The notes under the pieces: generated by a model | What the model saw: only the letters and a program-made list of their open reading frames with translations | What the model was told of the DNA's origin: nothing | Database searches by the model: none | Program-made: the position numbers and the translations under genes | Source: Siphonodentalium dalli | Lineage: Eukaryota; Mollusca; Scaphopoda; Gadilida; Siphonodentaliidae | DNA: 64,000 bases | Direction: 5' to 3' | Assembly: GCA_032622095.1 (NCBI GenBank) | Contig: CP136062.1 | Coordinates: forward strand, 52,595,349 to 52,659,348 | Shown: piece by piece, positions 1 to 13,600 of the stretch | Position numbering within the stretch: position 1 is the first letter of the stretch | How the letters are laid out: every line of letters begins with the position of its first letter

Positions 1-1400
1 AAATTTGTCAAGAATGTTAATAATGACATGTAGATGGGAACGAGTCATTTTGGGGTCATTCGGCCAAAAAACATGGCCGTCAGCAGCCATCTTGGATTTT
101 ACTCTTTGTATGACTAAATCCTTTAGCACGGGCTACAGGTCGTACCTTTAGTCTGATCATTATAAAATTTGTCATGGCTGTTGATATTGGAATGTAGATG
201 GGAACGAGTCATTTTGGGGTCATTCGGACAAAAAACATGGCCGCCAGCGGCCATCTTGGATTTCAAAATTTAATCCATTAGCACGGGCCACAGGTCGTAC
301 TGATTGTCTGATCATCATGAAATTTGTCATGGATGATAATATTTACATGTAGATGGGAACGAGTAATTTTGGGGTCATTCGGCCAAAAAACATGGCCACC
401 AGCAGCCATCTTAGATTTTACTCTTTGTATGACTAAATTCTTTATCACGGGCTGCAGGTCGTACCTTTAGTCTGATCATTATAAAATTTGTCATGGATGT
501 TAACAATGACATGTAGATGGGAACGAGTAATTTTGGGGTCAATCGGCCAAAAAACATGGTCGCCAGCAGCCATCTTGGATTTTACTCTTTGTATGACTAA
601 ATCCTTTAGCACGGGCTACAGGTTGTATCTTTAGTCTGATCATCATAAAATTTTTCATGAATGTTAATAATGACATGTAGATGGGAACGAGTCATTTTGG
701 GGCCATTCGGCCAAAAAAGATGGCCGCCAGCAGCCATCTTGGATTTTACTCTTTGTATGACTAAATCCTTTAGCACGGGCTACAGGTCGTACCTTTAGTC
801 TGATCATCATAAAATTTTTCATGGCTGTTGAAATTGGAATGTAAATGGGAACAAGTCATTTTGGGGTCATTCAGACAAAAAACATGGCCGCCAGCGGCCA
901 TCTTGGATTTCAAAATTTAATCCATTAGCACGGGCCACAGGTCGTACGATTCGTCTGATCATCATGAAATTTGTCCTGGATGTTAATGTTGATATGTAGA
1001 TGGAAACGAGTAATTTTGGGGTCATTTGGCGGAAAAAACGTGGCCGCCAGCAGCCATCTTGGATTTTACTCTTTGTATGACTAAATTCTTTAGCATGGGC
1101 TACAGGTCGTACCTTTAGTCTGATCATCATCAAATTTGTCATGGATGTTAACAATGACATGTAGATTGGAACGAGTCATTTTGGGGTCAATCGGCCAAAA
1201 AACATGGTCGCCAGCAGCCATCTTGGATTTTACTCTTTGTATGACTAAATTCTATAGCATGGGCTACAGGTCGTACCTTTAGTCTGATCGTCATAAAATT
1301 TGTCATTGATGTTAACGATGACATGTAGATGGGAACGACTCATTTTGGGGTCATTCGGCCGAAAACATGGCCGCCAGCAGCCATCTTGGATTTTACTTTT
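1..1400. repeat. Tandem array of about nine 155/164-bp units
   Basis: The phrase GATGGGAACGAGTCATTTTG recurs at about 33, 197, 352, 516, 680, 844, 999, 1164 and 1328. Spacing is mostly 164 bp; two units are 155 bp and carry a variant centre (GGATTTCAAAATTTAATCC). Each unit has GCCGCCAGCAGCCATCTTGG. Minus-strand open frames across it repeat the same peptide and are not genes. The array probably runs off the left edge, and it ends about 130 bp before exon 1. Confidence 0.9.
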
Positions 1401-1532
1401 CTCTTCATGTCTATAAACTAGTATTAGACATTCAACTTTCCACATTCCTAATCGCTCCATTGACTGTAATATATTAAATTATTCCCTTTCCAAGTTGAGC
1501 TACAGTGTCATTGACACTTTCATTATATTCAG

Positions 1533-1681
1533 AATCCGCACGACGATTGGAATAAACACACCTACAGTGCTTCACTTCGGGAAGGGAACGATAGGGACTG
1601 TTCAGATACCATGTTTCATTTCGGATATCGTCTTCATTGACACGACTGATGAGATTGCTCAAGAAAATGATTTGGAATTTG
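1533..1681 (+). CDS. Exon 1 of VWDE-like gene (segment of unknown fold)
   Basis: The acceptor is TTCATTATATTCAG and the donor G|GTTAGT. It encodes about 50 residues with no stop, including the block [15 protein letters not shown] and an acidic tail. It starts in phase 2 and ends in phase 1, which joins exon 2 exactly. I do not recognise the domain; one cysteine is present. This exon has no partner in front of the second ectodomain copy (exon 19), so it probably ends a preceding domain. A TTAA-type MITE fragment starts about 7 nt downstream of the donor. Confidence 0.6.
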
Positions 1682-4600
1682 GTTAGTATTAACCCTTTTT
1701 TATACTAAATGGATTCTCCCACCCAGTTATTTAACCCTTTCAGTGCCAAGTCCGATTTTTGTATCAACCCATATTTGCTTGATCATTTTTCAAATGTATT
1801 GATTATAATAATGTGATACATTGATGGAAAGAGCTCTTAGAGCTCTTTTTGTGGTCAGCATTGTCTCCTAGCAACTCATTCAAAGTGTATTCTATTGTAC
1901 TTCCAATAATGATTATAGATTTGCTTTCAATGTTTAATTGTTTAAATAATTGATGATGTCCATGCACAAGCCTTGAAATAGGGTGTCTGTCATTTGCAGA
2001 ATGAGGTCCCCAGAGGGTGAATTTAGTGATGCAACCCCGCATAGCGGGCTAGCATCACCAAATTCACCCTCTGGGGACCTCATTCTGCTTACACCTCAGC
2101 AGAATGAAGGTTCCCAGAGGGTGAATTTGGTGATGCTAGCCCGCTATGTGGAGTAGCATCACTAAATTCACCCTCCGGGGACCTCATTTTGCAAATGACA
2201 GACACACTATTTCAAGGCTTGTCCATGCATTACCAGTAGTGCGCAGGTGAGAATTTTTGGCCAACTTTCAGTAATGCCCTTAATCGACTTCTTAACCACA
2301 GCAGAATTATGGGTAACTTTTCAGGATTTAGTCGGAAATATGGCTTGTTGCCATTCATTGGAAAGCTCTCACTGAGAGCTTTCCGATGAATGGCAACAAA
2401 CCATATTTCCAACTAAATCCTGAAAAGTTACCCATAATTCTGCTGTAATTAACGAGTACATTATTTATGGCAATACTGCAGTCTCATAAACCCATTCATC
2501 GTTCACTGAGAGCTTTCCGATGAATGGCAACAAGCCATATTTCCAACTAAATCCTGAAAAGTTACCCATAATTCTGCTGTAATTAACGAGTACAATATTT
2601 AGGGCATTACTGCAGTCTCATAAACCCATTCATCGTTCACGTGACTTCTATTCTGCGTAACTAAGCCTTGAAATAGTGTGTCTGTCATTTGCAGAATGAG
2701 GTCCCCAGAGGGTGAATTTAGTGATGCTACCCCGCATATTGGGCTAGCATCACCAAATTCACCCTCTGGGAACCTCATTCTGCTGAGGTGTAAGCAGAAT
2801 GAGGTCCCCAGAAGGTGAATTTGGTGATGGTGGACTAGCATCACTAAATTCACCCTCTGGGGACCTCATTCTGCAAATGACAGACACACTATTTCAAGGC
2901 TTGTGTTTAACCCGTATGCAAACAAACAGATTGTTCGCCTCAAATTTTATGTGCTGTTATTACACCTTCTAATCACAGAAATCCTCTAAATCCATTTAAA
3001 TTTCTTCTTCAACAGAGAAAATTGTCATTGAGACAGCTCCCGAACTTTCTTTCATCAAACCAACCAGCTGTTCTGATTCCGTGTCCTTCAAATGTGCTGT
3101 CACCAAGATGAACGTTGAGGGCTTAAGCTACTACGTGTCATGGAATTATGGTGCAAATCTAATATCCTCAGCAGAGTTAGTTAACACGACAGAGTCCATT
3201 CTTGTGGAAGCTGATATTGGTGAGCTGTTGTTGTATGCAGATGAGGTGAGCTACAGTTATGTACAAAGCTAATGTTGAGATACTGGAAACAAAGTTTTAA
3301 TGCTCTGTTATAGCTAGATGTGTATGTAACCCTTTACCCAACAGAACGGCCCTGTGCCAATGCATTCTCTTATATATGCGAGTCGACCATAGGTCGCCTC
3401 GCATATATAAGAGAATGCATTGGCTTAACATATTAAAAATTATAAAATTGTGAAAGAATGTAGAATTTTTTTTTTTTAGGCCAATGCATTCTCTTATATA
3501 TGCGAGGCGACCTATGGTCGACTCGCATATATATAAGAGAATGCATTGGCACAGGGCATAACTGTAACCATCACAATGTGGTCAAGGATCCGGTTCCAAT
3601 GATATCCATATTTGTATGGTTCTATTGAGACAGACCGAAGATATTTTAGGCTGTTGAAGCTTTATTTGGCCGGTTTTGGCCGGTTTGTTGGGTAAAGGGT
3701 TAAGAAATGAGAATTTGTTCTCTCGCATTGAAGTACTAAACACTCATTCCGAGTCAGTGCCTCCATAAATTTTGTTTGTTTGTATTTTTTTTTAAACAGT
3801 CAGATGATTTTACATACAGAAAGAATGGTTATACATGTTGCATACAAAAAAGAACATTCATCGGACACGTACATTCAAGCATATGCTCTTTCACGCTCTC
3901 ACACTTGCACTGTTACTTACAACAAAAGGCATTAAAAGGCTCTAAACAGGCAATCGGGCAATAGAGAATGATTTGAAATTTCAAGTCATGTTATACAGTA
4001 ATGCCATAAATAATCGACTCCTTAACCACAGCAGAATTATGGGTAATTTTTCAGGATTTAGTTGGAAATATGGCTTGTTGCCATTCATCGGAAAGCTCTC
4101 AGTGAAAATTTACCCATAATTCTGCTATTGTTAAGGAGTCGATTATTTAAGGCATTATATACTGTACATGTCATTTCTATGTTTTGTTTCAGTTTCCTCC
4201 ATAAATGTGATATATAATCTATCTATCTACAGATATACTGCAGTGTCTCAGCATGTAATCCACTGGACTGTGAGACGACTCGTAGTGATGAGAAAGAGAG
4301 CAATCGATTCTCCGCTGTTATCGAGGTAAAGTATTCATCTATTTGGATATTTTTATAATTTGAAAAAGTGATTGTGGGCGTGATTCTGCTGCGTTTGTTC
4401 TCGTTACTCCACAGCTTCATCGGTTGTGCAATCGTGCCCTTAAGTTATGTTATTTGTTGAGTGATTAATTGGTAGGAATAAAGCTGACCATAGGGTACCG
4501 CAATACAAATCTAGTCAATACACAGTAATGCCCTAAATAATCGACTCCTTAACCACAGCAGCATTATGGGTAATTTTTCAGGATTTAGTTGGAAACATGG

Positions 4601-7600
4601 CTTGTTGCCATTGCTTGTACCCATAATTCTTCTGTGGTTAAGGAGTCAATTATTTAGGGCATTACTGTACCATCCTAGGGGATCTCTTGATTAAACCAGA
4701 GTTTACTTTGTTTTATCAAGAGATAACTCTTGGTTGTAAATGTGAATTAAATGTAAACATTGACTGTAAGAAATCAGCTGATGGTTACGTACTTCCGGTT
4801 TGTAGCTATAAACATATCTGCCATGTTAGATAATTTTAATGCATGAAACACCCGTAATATAGGCAGTATGCACACAATGATTATCTCATATATATTTTGA
4901 AGACCTCTGTCTGTTTGTCTGTATGTTTGTATGTCATTTATACAAATCTACGATTCTCGACCGATCGGGACGAAACTTGGTACGTGTGTGTAGTTTGACC
5001 AGGCGGTCGTCGTTGTCGTATTGACGAGTCCGTGCGACGCCTGTGCAGCGGATGCGCAGACAAGATCTCGGAAACGGGTGGAGCTATCGACTTGAAATTT
5101 GCTATGTGAATGTATCTTGCCCCAGGTAGGATTTTTATCGGGTCGCCGAGCCCGTGCGACGCAAGCTTCGCGCATGCGCAGACGAGATCTCGGAAACGGG
5201 TGGAGCTATCGACTTGAAATTTGGTTTTTGAATAGCCCGGACAACGTCGGGCTCATCGGCTAGTCTCATATATATTTTGAAGACCTCTGTCTGTCTGTAT
5301 GTCTGTATGTCATTTATACAAATCGACTTGAAATTTGCTATGTGAATGTATCTTGCCCCGGATACGAATTTTATCGGGTCGCCGAGCCCGTGCGACGCCC
5401 GCTTCGCGCATGCGCAGACCAGATATCGGAAACGGGTGGAGCTATCGACTTGAAATTTGGTATGTGAATGTATCTTGCCCCGGATACAAATTTTATCGGG
5501 TCACCGAGCCCGTGCGACGCCAGCTTCGCGCATGCGCAGACCAGATCTCGGAAACGGGTAGAGCTATCGACTTGAAATTTGGTTTTTGAATAGCCCGGAC
5601 AACGTCGGGCTCATCGGCTAGTATAATATAAATGAAGAGTAATGGTACAAAAAGAGTATAAAACATGAAATGTATATATGAATTATCACAAACTTTTGTT
5701 TTGTAGAAATATTGTTCGCTTGTCGAAGTATTGACGGATCACGTTGCAGATCTTTCCACAGTTTTCATTCTCGTTTGTCATAATTTTAATGAATTTACCG
5801 TTTTCATCCAATGAATCGAAGTTGTCACAATATTGTTTCATTAGCGAAAATAATTTATCCCTTAAGTCTGAGTATAATGGACATTCCATAATTACATGTA
5901 GTTCATTTTCAACCTTTATTGGGAGTGGAGGGCAATATATGCATTTCCTATCATTTACATCTATTGTCGGTTAATTGATGGTGGCGGCCTTTCTCAATGG
6001 ACGGTTGGTGGTCACTATGAAATCTTCTTTGACCAACTGTTATTGCTGCTAAAGCTTTGGCCCTCTACTCCTTTCACCACCATTTAATAGTTGACAAACT
6101 CTATCTATATTTTTATTTTTCTGACTACATGGTCATCTGCAATAAAAAAAATTATTGTTTGCTCAGCATTTGTTTTACGAATTCACATCCCCACAAAATA
6201 GACTTTTTTTTTAGAAAACACAGTTGATTGGTCCTCACCTGGTTTGCCCTAAATAATAATAATAATAATAATAATAATAATCAAGGTTTTTATATAGCAT
6301 TTAACCAATTACATGTACTTGCTTTCAGTGCCAAGTCCGATTTTTTGTATCAACCCATATACCCTGTGCCAATGCATTCTCTTATATATGCGAGTCGACC
6401 ATAGGTCACCTCGCATATATAAGAGAATGCATTGGCCTAACAAATTTTCATCTTTTGTTATTATTTTTTTACAATTTTTTACAAAATTGATGCTGATGAA
6501 ATCAAAGCCATTCACAACATTGATATCCAAATTTGTTTCCATAATTCAGATTTCTGAGACAGACCTGACTGTTGCCGAAGGTTCCTCCAAGAATCTGACC
6601 TTGACCGCTAGACTGCCACCGAGAATGTTTTGCAATGGCACTGACTGCTCTGTCCAAATCAGCACGCAATACATCGAATCAGGAAAGCTCAAATGCAGGG
6701 ACGGAACACAGTTGACTCAATTCGTCATCGGAAAAAGCAGTATTTCTAACACCTCATCATGTGACCTCGTGGTAACCGATGACAACTGGTGTTCTGACAT
6801 CACCATCCCAATCATAGGCGTCATCGATGCACTAAAGGACAAGGATCAGACTAGAGATCTTGAGATTTATGTCAGCATTGTCCAGGTGCAGGTTACCATA
6901 GTAACAACACTCGTTACCACTGTACATGTGAGTACATACATACTTAACCTTCTGTTACAATGTTTTATTACACTCCTATGCACGATTTCCATTGAAAACG
7001 CTGTTAATTAAAAATGGTAATGTCACAAGTGAATATTATGTCATTTCCCGTCATTTCATTGACGTTATGTCACATATTGATCTAGACTGAATTTTCGGTG
7101 GTTGATCTTTCTCCATATCGGGGCTTTCATGCATTAATTCTGTGTTTCAATCATATTTGGTGAACCAAATTGATGCAGAAGTGTAATAAATAGAGTAATC
7201 AATTAGTTCCGAGAATTACGTTCAATAATTCACTCGAGGCGAGAGACGCTTAGGTAAGAAACTCATGCGCTAATTATTTAACGTAATTCTCAGAACCAAT
7301 TGATTACTCTCTATATAATTTAAAGGGACTGACTCTCTATGAAGTGGGTTCATGCGTAACAACATAAATTTTATAAAAGCTTGGAAAACAACTGTCATTT
7401 TAAAAAAATAGATCCACTTTGTTCTTCTTTTCATTATTAATAACTTTCGCATAGCGAAACAATTGTTATGTAAACATTACTGTGACAGTGGAATTATTGA
7501 TCAAAGTGCGCCGTCCTTCAATATTATTGGTTGAAACCTGTTAGGTTATGGTTGGGGTCATGTATGTGGATCACAAAAGTGGTTCACTGAATTGGGGTTA

Positions 7601-10600
7601 GTTGTGGTTTACTGCAGTGGTTCACTCCTATGTGTTCGGTAGCCTTCAATCTGTGTTTCACATTTGTGGTTTGCTGCAGTGGTTCACTCCTATGTGTTCG
7701 GTAGCCTTCAATCTGTGTTTCACATTTGTGGTTTGCTGTAGTGGTTCACTCCTATGTGTTCGGTAGCCTTGAATCTGTGTTTCACATTTGTGGTTCCCTG
7801 TAGTGGTTCACTCCTATGTGTTCGGTAGCCTTCAATCTGTGTTTCACATTTGTGGTTTGCTGTAGTGGTTCACTCCTATGTGTTCGGTAGCCTTCAATCT
7901 GTGTTTCACATTTGTGGTTCCCTGTAGTGGTTCACTCCTATGTGTTCGGTAGCCTTCAATCTGTGTTTCACATTTGTGGTTCCCTGTAGTGGTTCACTCC
8001 TATGTGTTCGGTAGCCTTCAATCTGTGTTTCACATTTGTGGTTCCCTGTAGTGGTTCACTCCTATGTGTTCGGTAGCCTTCAATCTGTGTTTCACATTTG
8101 TGGTTCCCTGTAGTGGTTCACTCCTATGTGTTCGGTAGCCTTGAATCTGTGTTTCACATTTGTGGTTTGCTTCAGTGGTTCACTCCTATGTGTTCGGTAG
8201 CCTTCAATCTGTGTTTCACATTTGTGGTTCCCTGTAGTGGTTCACTCCTATGTGTTCGGTAGCCTTCAATCTGTGTTTCACATTTGTGGTTCCCTGTAGT
8301 GGTTCACTCCTATGTGTTCGGTAGCCTTCAATCTGTGTTTCACATTTGTGGTTCCCTGTAGTGGTTCACTCCTATGTGTTCGGTAGCCTTCAATCTGTGT
8401 TTCACATTTGTGGTTTGCTTCAGTGGTTCACTCCTATGTGTTCGGTAGCCTTCAATCTGTGTTTCACATTTGTGGTTTGCTGTAGTGGTTCACTCCTATG
8501 TGTTCGGTAGCCTTCAATCTGTGTTTCACATTTGTGGTTTGCTTCAGTGGTTCACTCCTATGTGTTCGGTAGCCTTGAATCTGTGTTTCACATTTGTGGT
8601 TTGCTTCAGTGGTTCACTCCTATGTGTTCGGTAGCCTTGAATCTGTGTTTCACATTTGTGGTTTGCTGCAGTGGTTCACTCCTATGTGTTCGGTAGCCTT
8701 CAATCTGTGTTTCACATTTGTGGTTTGCTTCAGTGGTTCACTCCTATGTGTTCGGTAGCCTTGAATCTGTGTTTCACATTTGTGGTTCGCTGCAGTGGTT
8801 CACTCCTATGTGTTCGGTAGCCTTCAATCTGTGTTTCACATTTGTGGTTTGCTGTAGTGGTTCACTCCTATGTGTTCGGTAGCCTTCAATCTGTGTTTCA
8901 CATTTGTGGTTTGCTTCAGTGGTTCACTCCTATGTGTTCGGTAGCCTTCAATCTGTGTTTCACATTTGTGGTTTGCTGTAGTGGTTCACTCCTATGTGTT
9001 CGGTAGCCTTCAATCTGTGTTTCACATTTGTGGTTTGCTTCAGTGGTTCACTCCTATGTGTTCGGTAGCCTTCAATCTGTGTTTCACATTTGTGGTTCGC
9101 TGCAGTGGTTCACTCCTATGTGTTCGGTAGCCTTCAATCTGTGTTTCACATTTGTGGTTCCCTGTAGTGGTTCACTCCTATGTGTTCGGTAGCCTTCAAT
9201 CTGTGTTTCACATTTGTGGTTCCCTGTAGTGGTTCACTCCTATGTGTTCGGTAGCCTTCAATCTGTGTTTCACATTTGTGGTTTGCTTCAGTGGTTCACT
9301 CCTATGTGTTCGGTAGCCTTCAATCTGTGTTTCACATTTGTGGTTTGCTGTAGTGGTTCACTCCTATGTGTTCGGTAGCCTTCAATCTGTGTTTCACATT
9401 TGTGGTTTGCTGTAGTGGTTCACTCCTATGTGTTCGGTAGCCTTCAATCTGTGTTTCACATTTGTGGTTCGCTGCAGTGGTTCACTCCTATGTGTTCGGT
9501 AGCCTTGAATCTGTGTTTCACATTTGTGGTTCGCTGCAGTGGTTCACTCCTATGTGTTCGGTAGCCTTGAATCTGTGTTTCACATTTGTGGTTCGCTGCA
9601 GTGGTTCACTCCTATGTGTTCGGTAGCCTTCAATCTGTGTTTCACATTTGTGGTTTGCTGTAGTGGTTCACTCCTATGTGTTCGGTAGCCTTCAATCTGT
9701 GTTTCACATTTGTGGTTCGCTGCAGTGGTTCACTCCTATGTGTTCGGTAGCCTTGAATCTGTGTTTCACATTTGTGGTTCGCTGCAGTGGTTCACTCCTA
9801 TGTGTTCGGTAGCCTTGAATCTGTGTTTCACATTTGTGGTTCGCTGCAGTGGTTCACTCCTATGTGTTCGGTAGCCTTGAATCTGTGTTTCACATTTGTG
9901 GTTTGCTGCAGTGGTTCACTCCTATGTGTTCGGTAGCCTTCAATCTGTGTTTCACATTTGTGGTTTGCTTCAGTGGTTCACTCCTATGTGTTCGGTAGCC
10001 TTGAATCTGTGTTTCACATTTGTGGTTCGCTGCAGTGGTTCACTCCTATGTGTTCGGTAGCCTTCAATCTGTGTTTCACATTTGTGGTTTGCTGTAGTGG
10101 TTCACTCCTATGTGTTCGGTAGCCTTCAATCTGTGTTTCACATTTGTGGTTTGCTTCAGTGGTTCACTCCTATGTGTTCGGTAGCCTTGAATCTGTGTTT
10201 CACATTTGTGGTTTGCTTCAGTGGTTCACTCCTATGTGTTCGGTAGCCTTCAATCTGTGTTTCACATTTGTGGTTCGCTGCAGTGGTTCACTCCTATGTG
10301 TTCGGTAGCCTTGAATCTGTGTTTCACATTTGTGGTTCGCTGCAGTGGTTCACTCCTATGTGTTCGGTAGCCTTGAATCTGTGTTTCACATTTGTGGTTC
10401 GCTGCAGTGGTTCACTCCTATGTGTTCGGTAGCCTTCAATCTGTGTTTCACATTTGTGGTTTGCTTCAGTGGTTCACTCCTATGTGTTCGGTAGCCTTCA
10501 ATCTGTGTTTCACATTTGTGGTTCCCTGTAGTGGTTCACTCCTATGTGTTCGGTAGCCTTCAATCTGTGTTTCACATTTGTGGTTTGCTGTAGTGGTTCA

Positions 10601-13600
10601 CTCCTATGTGTTCGGTAGCCTTCAATCTGTGTTTCACATTGTGGTTCGCTCAGTGGTTAACCCTTTACCCAACAAAACGGCCAAAAACGGCCAAATAAAG
10701 CTTCAACAACCTAAAATATCTTCGGTCTGTCTCAATAGAACCATACAAATATGGATATCATTGGAACCGGCTCCTTGACCACATTGTGATAGTTACAGTT
10801 ATGCCCTGTGCCAATGCATTCTCTTATATATGCGAGTCGACCATAGGTCGCCTCGCATATATAAGAGAATGCATTGGCCTAAAAAAAATCTTTTTTTAAC
10901 ACTTTTTACCATTTTTTCTTACATTCTTTAACAATTTTATAATTTTTTATGTGTTAAGCCAATGCATTCTCTTATATATGCGAGGCGACCTATGGTCGAC
11001 TCGCATATATAAGAGAATGCATTGGCACAGGGCCCTTCTGTTGGGTAAAGGGTTAACTCCCTTATATGTTGTGGATCTTTTAATTTAGTACATTAGCCCG
11101 ATTGTTGTGGACTGTTGTGTTTCACTTCTTTGTTTGTTTGTGGTTTACTAATACTATATTTATGCTCATACATTACAGGTGACAGTAGAAGACTCTGATA
11201 AACATAAATCAGGAATTTGTAAGTGTTGGGGAGATCCACATTGTAGGACATTCGATAAAAAGTAAGTGTTTTGTCATACAAAGCTTTCTTGATAAAATGG
11301 GAGAACAAACAGCCTCCTTCAGCAATTTATATTGCCTATAATAACCAAAACAAAAATAAGCGAAGATATTGAGAGTAATTCATCCTTCCTTAGCCAAAAT
11401 AAAATAATGTTTTCTTACAAACAACAGTCCATTAAAAGATAAAAAAAAAATAACATAATTTAAAAAACGTATATATATTCATACAACAACAATTGTATTC
11501 CAATATCACTCTCTATACCCCTTCTTAACTACTCACAGTATTCTAATCTCTGTTGTACACACTCTTTTATTTTGTTATGTGACTCAATCTATAACTATGT
11601 AACTTACCATTTTTGTAATGCCACCAATTGGTATTCTATGCATTGTATACAGTAATGTCCTAAATAATCGACCCCTAATCCACATCAGAATTATGGGAAA
11701 TTTTTCGGAATTTAGTTGGAAATATGGCTTGCCATTCATCAGCCCGAGAGCATTCAGATGAATGGCAACAAGCCATATTTCTGACTAAAACCTGAAAATT
11801 TCCCATAATTCTGCTGGTTTAACCCTTTCAGTGCCAGGCTCATCGGACCTAATTTACGGTCTGTAAAATCGGCCCTAAAAAAATAAAAATAAATTTTTTT
11901 TTTGGGTTGAATTTTTTTTGGGTATGCTTAAGCATGCTATAGCGAATTTAAAAACAAACTGGTTAAAACCTTAGGGGCATGTTATAACTCAAAACTATCA
12001 CCAAGTATTCATATTAATAATTTTGATGCCCATGAAAAACGGTAAGATTCCCTGGCACTAAACCTACAAAATATGTCTTGCACTGAAAGAGAGTAGAATA
12101 TAAGAAAAAATTATTAAAATTGTAAAAAATTGTAAAAAATAATAACAAATGATGAAAATTTGTTAGGCCAATGCATTCTCTTATATATTCGAGGCGACCT
12201 ATGGTCGACTCGCATATATAAGAGAATGCATTGGCACAGGGTATATGGGTTGATACAAAAATCGGACGTGGCACTGAAAGGGTTAAAGTGTCATATACTT
12301 TGGGCATTACTGTACATGTTTTGGGTCAATAAAACTTTATTAAAAAAAAGAAAATATTTTGCCATACTCGAGCCTTGAAATAGTTAGTCTGTCATTTGCC
12401 GAATGAGGTCCCCAGAAGGTGAATTTAGTGACGCTACCCTGCACAGCTGTCTACCATCACTAAACTCACCCTCAGGGGACCTCATTCTGCCGAGGCCTCA
12501 ACTAGGATGAGATCGAAGTTCCCCCATTGAAGTTGGTGATGTGCAACTCAATTATACATTTTATCTTGTGCAAATTAGGGGATAGAAACTGAACAGATAG
12601 CATGACATGGTTGGGCCAACGTTGGCACAACCAACATCTGAATGGTTGGGCCAACGTAGGGCAACCAACGTTGGGCCAACGTAATTTTGCCCATTGTGTC
12701 AACGTTGGGCCAACATGTTGGGCCTATAGAGAGCCAACGTTGATATCCAGACTACATGATTGGCATAACGTTGGCCCAATGTTGGAAACTAAACCATTTG
12801 GTTGGCATAACGTTGACCCAACGGAGGGACAATGTTGGGAACTCAAACTAAATTGGTTGGCATAACGTTAGGGAATTTTTTTTTTGGCATTTAATAATCC
12901 GTTCATAATTTAGTTACCACCGTCAGCCACCATGTCACTATCAGATGCAAGTTTGTGAGAAACTACTATGCATGTTAATAAGTATTCCCCGCTATAACTT
13001 ATATGTACACCGGGCAAACATTCAGAACTTTGTGATTCCGAGAAAAATATTGGAAAAATAATTAATTAATTTTACACAAAAGAGTAGTTTCTCACAAACC
13101 TAAACCTACCTCGGATAGCGACCCGATGACCGATGGTGGCATCTAAAGAGCAAACAAATCCTTGAATTCCAAATTGAAGAAACTGAATCCTTTATTTGCT
13201 AAAATCAATACCAGCAGCAACACTGAACGAGAACCAGAACAAAGCACGCAATATGAAAAGCAGACGCCTGATCCGTTGTGCACGCGCGTATAGTTTGACG
13301 TCAGAGCTTTCTACGTCATCTAAGTTGGCATTACATTGGGCCAACGATATACCCACCGACAACATCCAACGTATTTTATGACATATCGTAGCATATATTG
13401 TGTCAGCAATGTTTGTACGTTTAATTGTTTACGGAACATACAGCATATTGTTGAGATTTATATTACATGTATGTACGCTACATATGTAATTGGACTGTCG
13501 TGAAGCTGTAATTGGACGTTGGCATGTTCGCGTTGGCCCAACGTTGGACCAACGTTATAATTCCAACGGTTGGCAGAAATAGGCCTACATTGGGTCAACG

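Noticed and set aside
6313-7011. 232-codon open frame as a single gene
   Set aside because: Its N-terminal part translates a MITE fragment and hairpin. Only 6550-6927, between good splice sites, belongs to the host gene.
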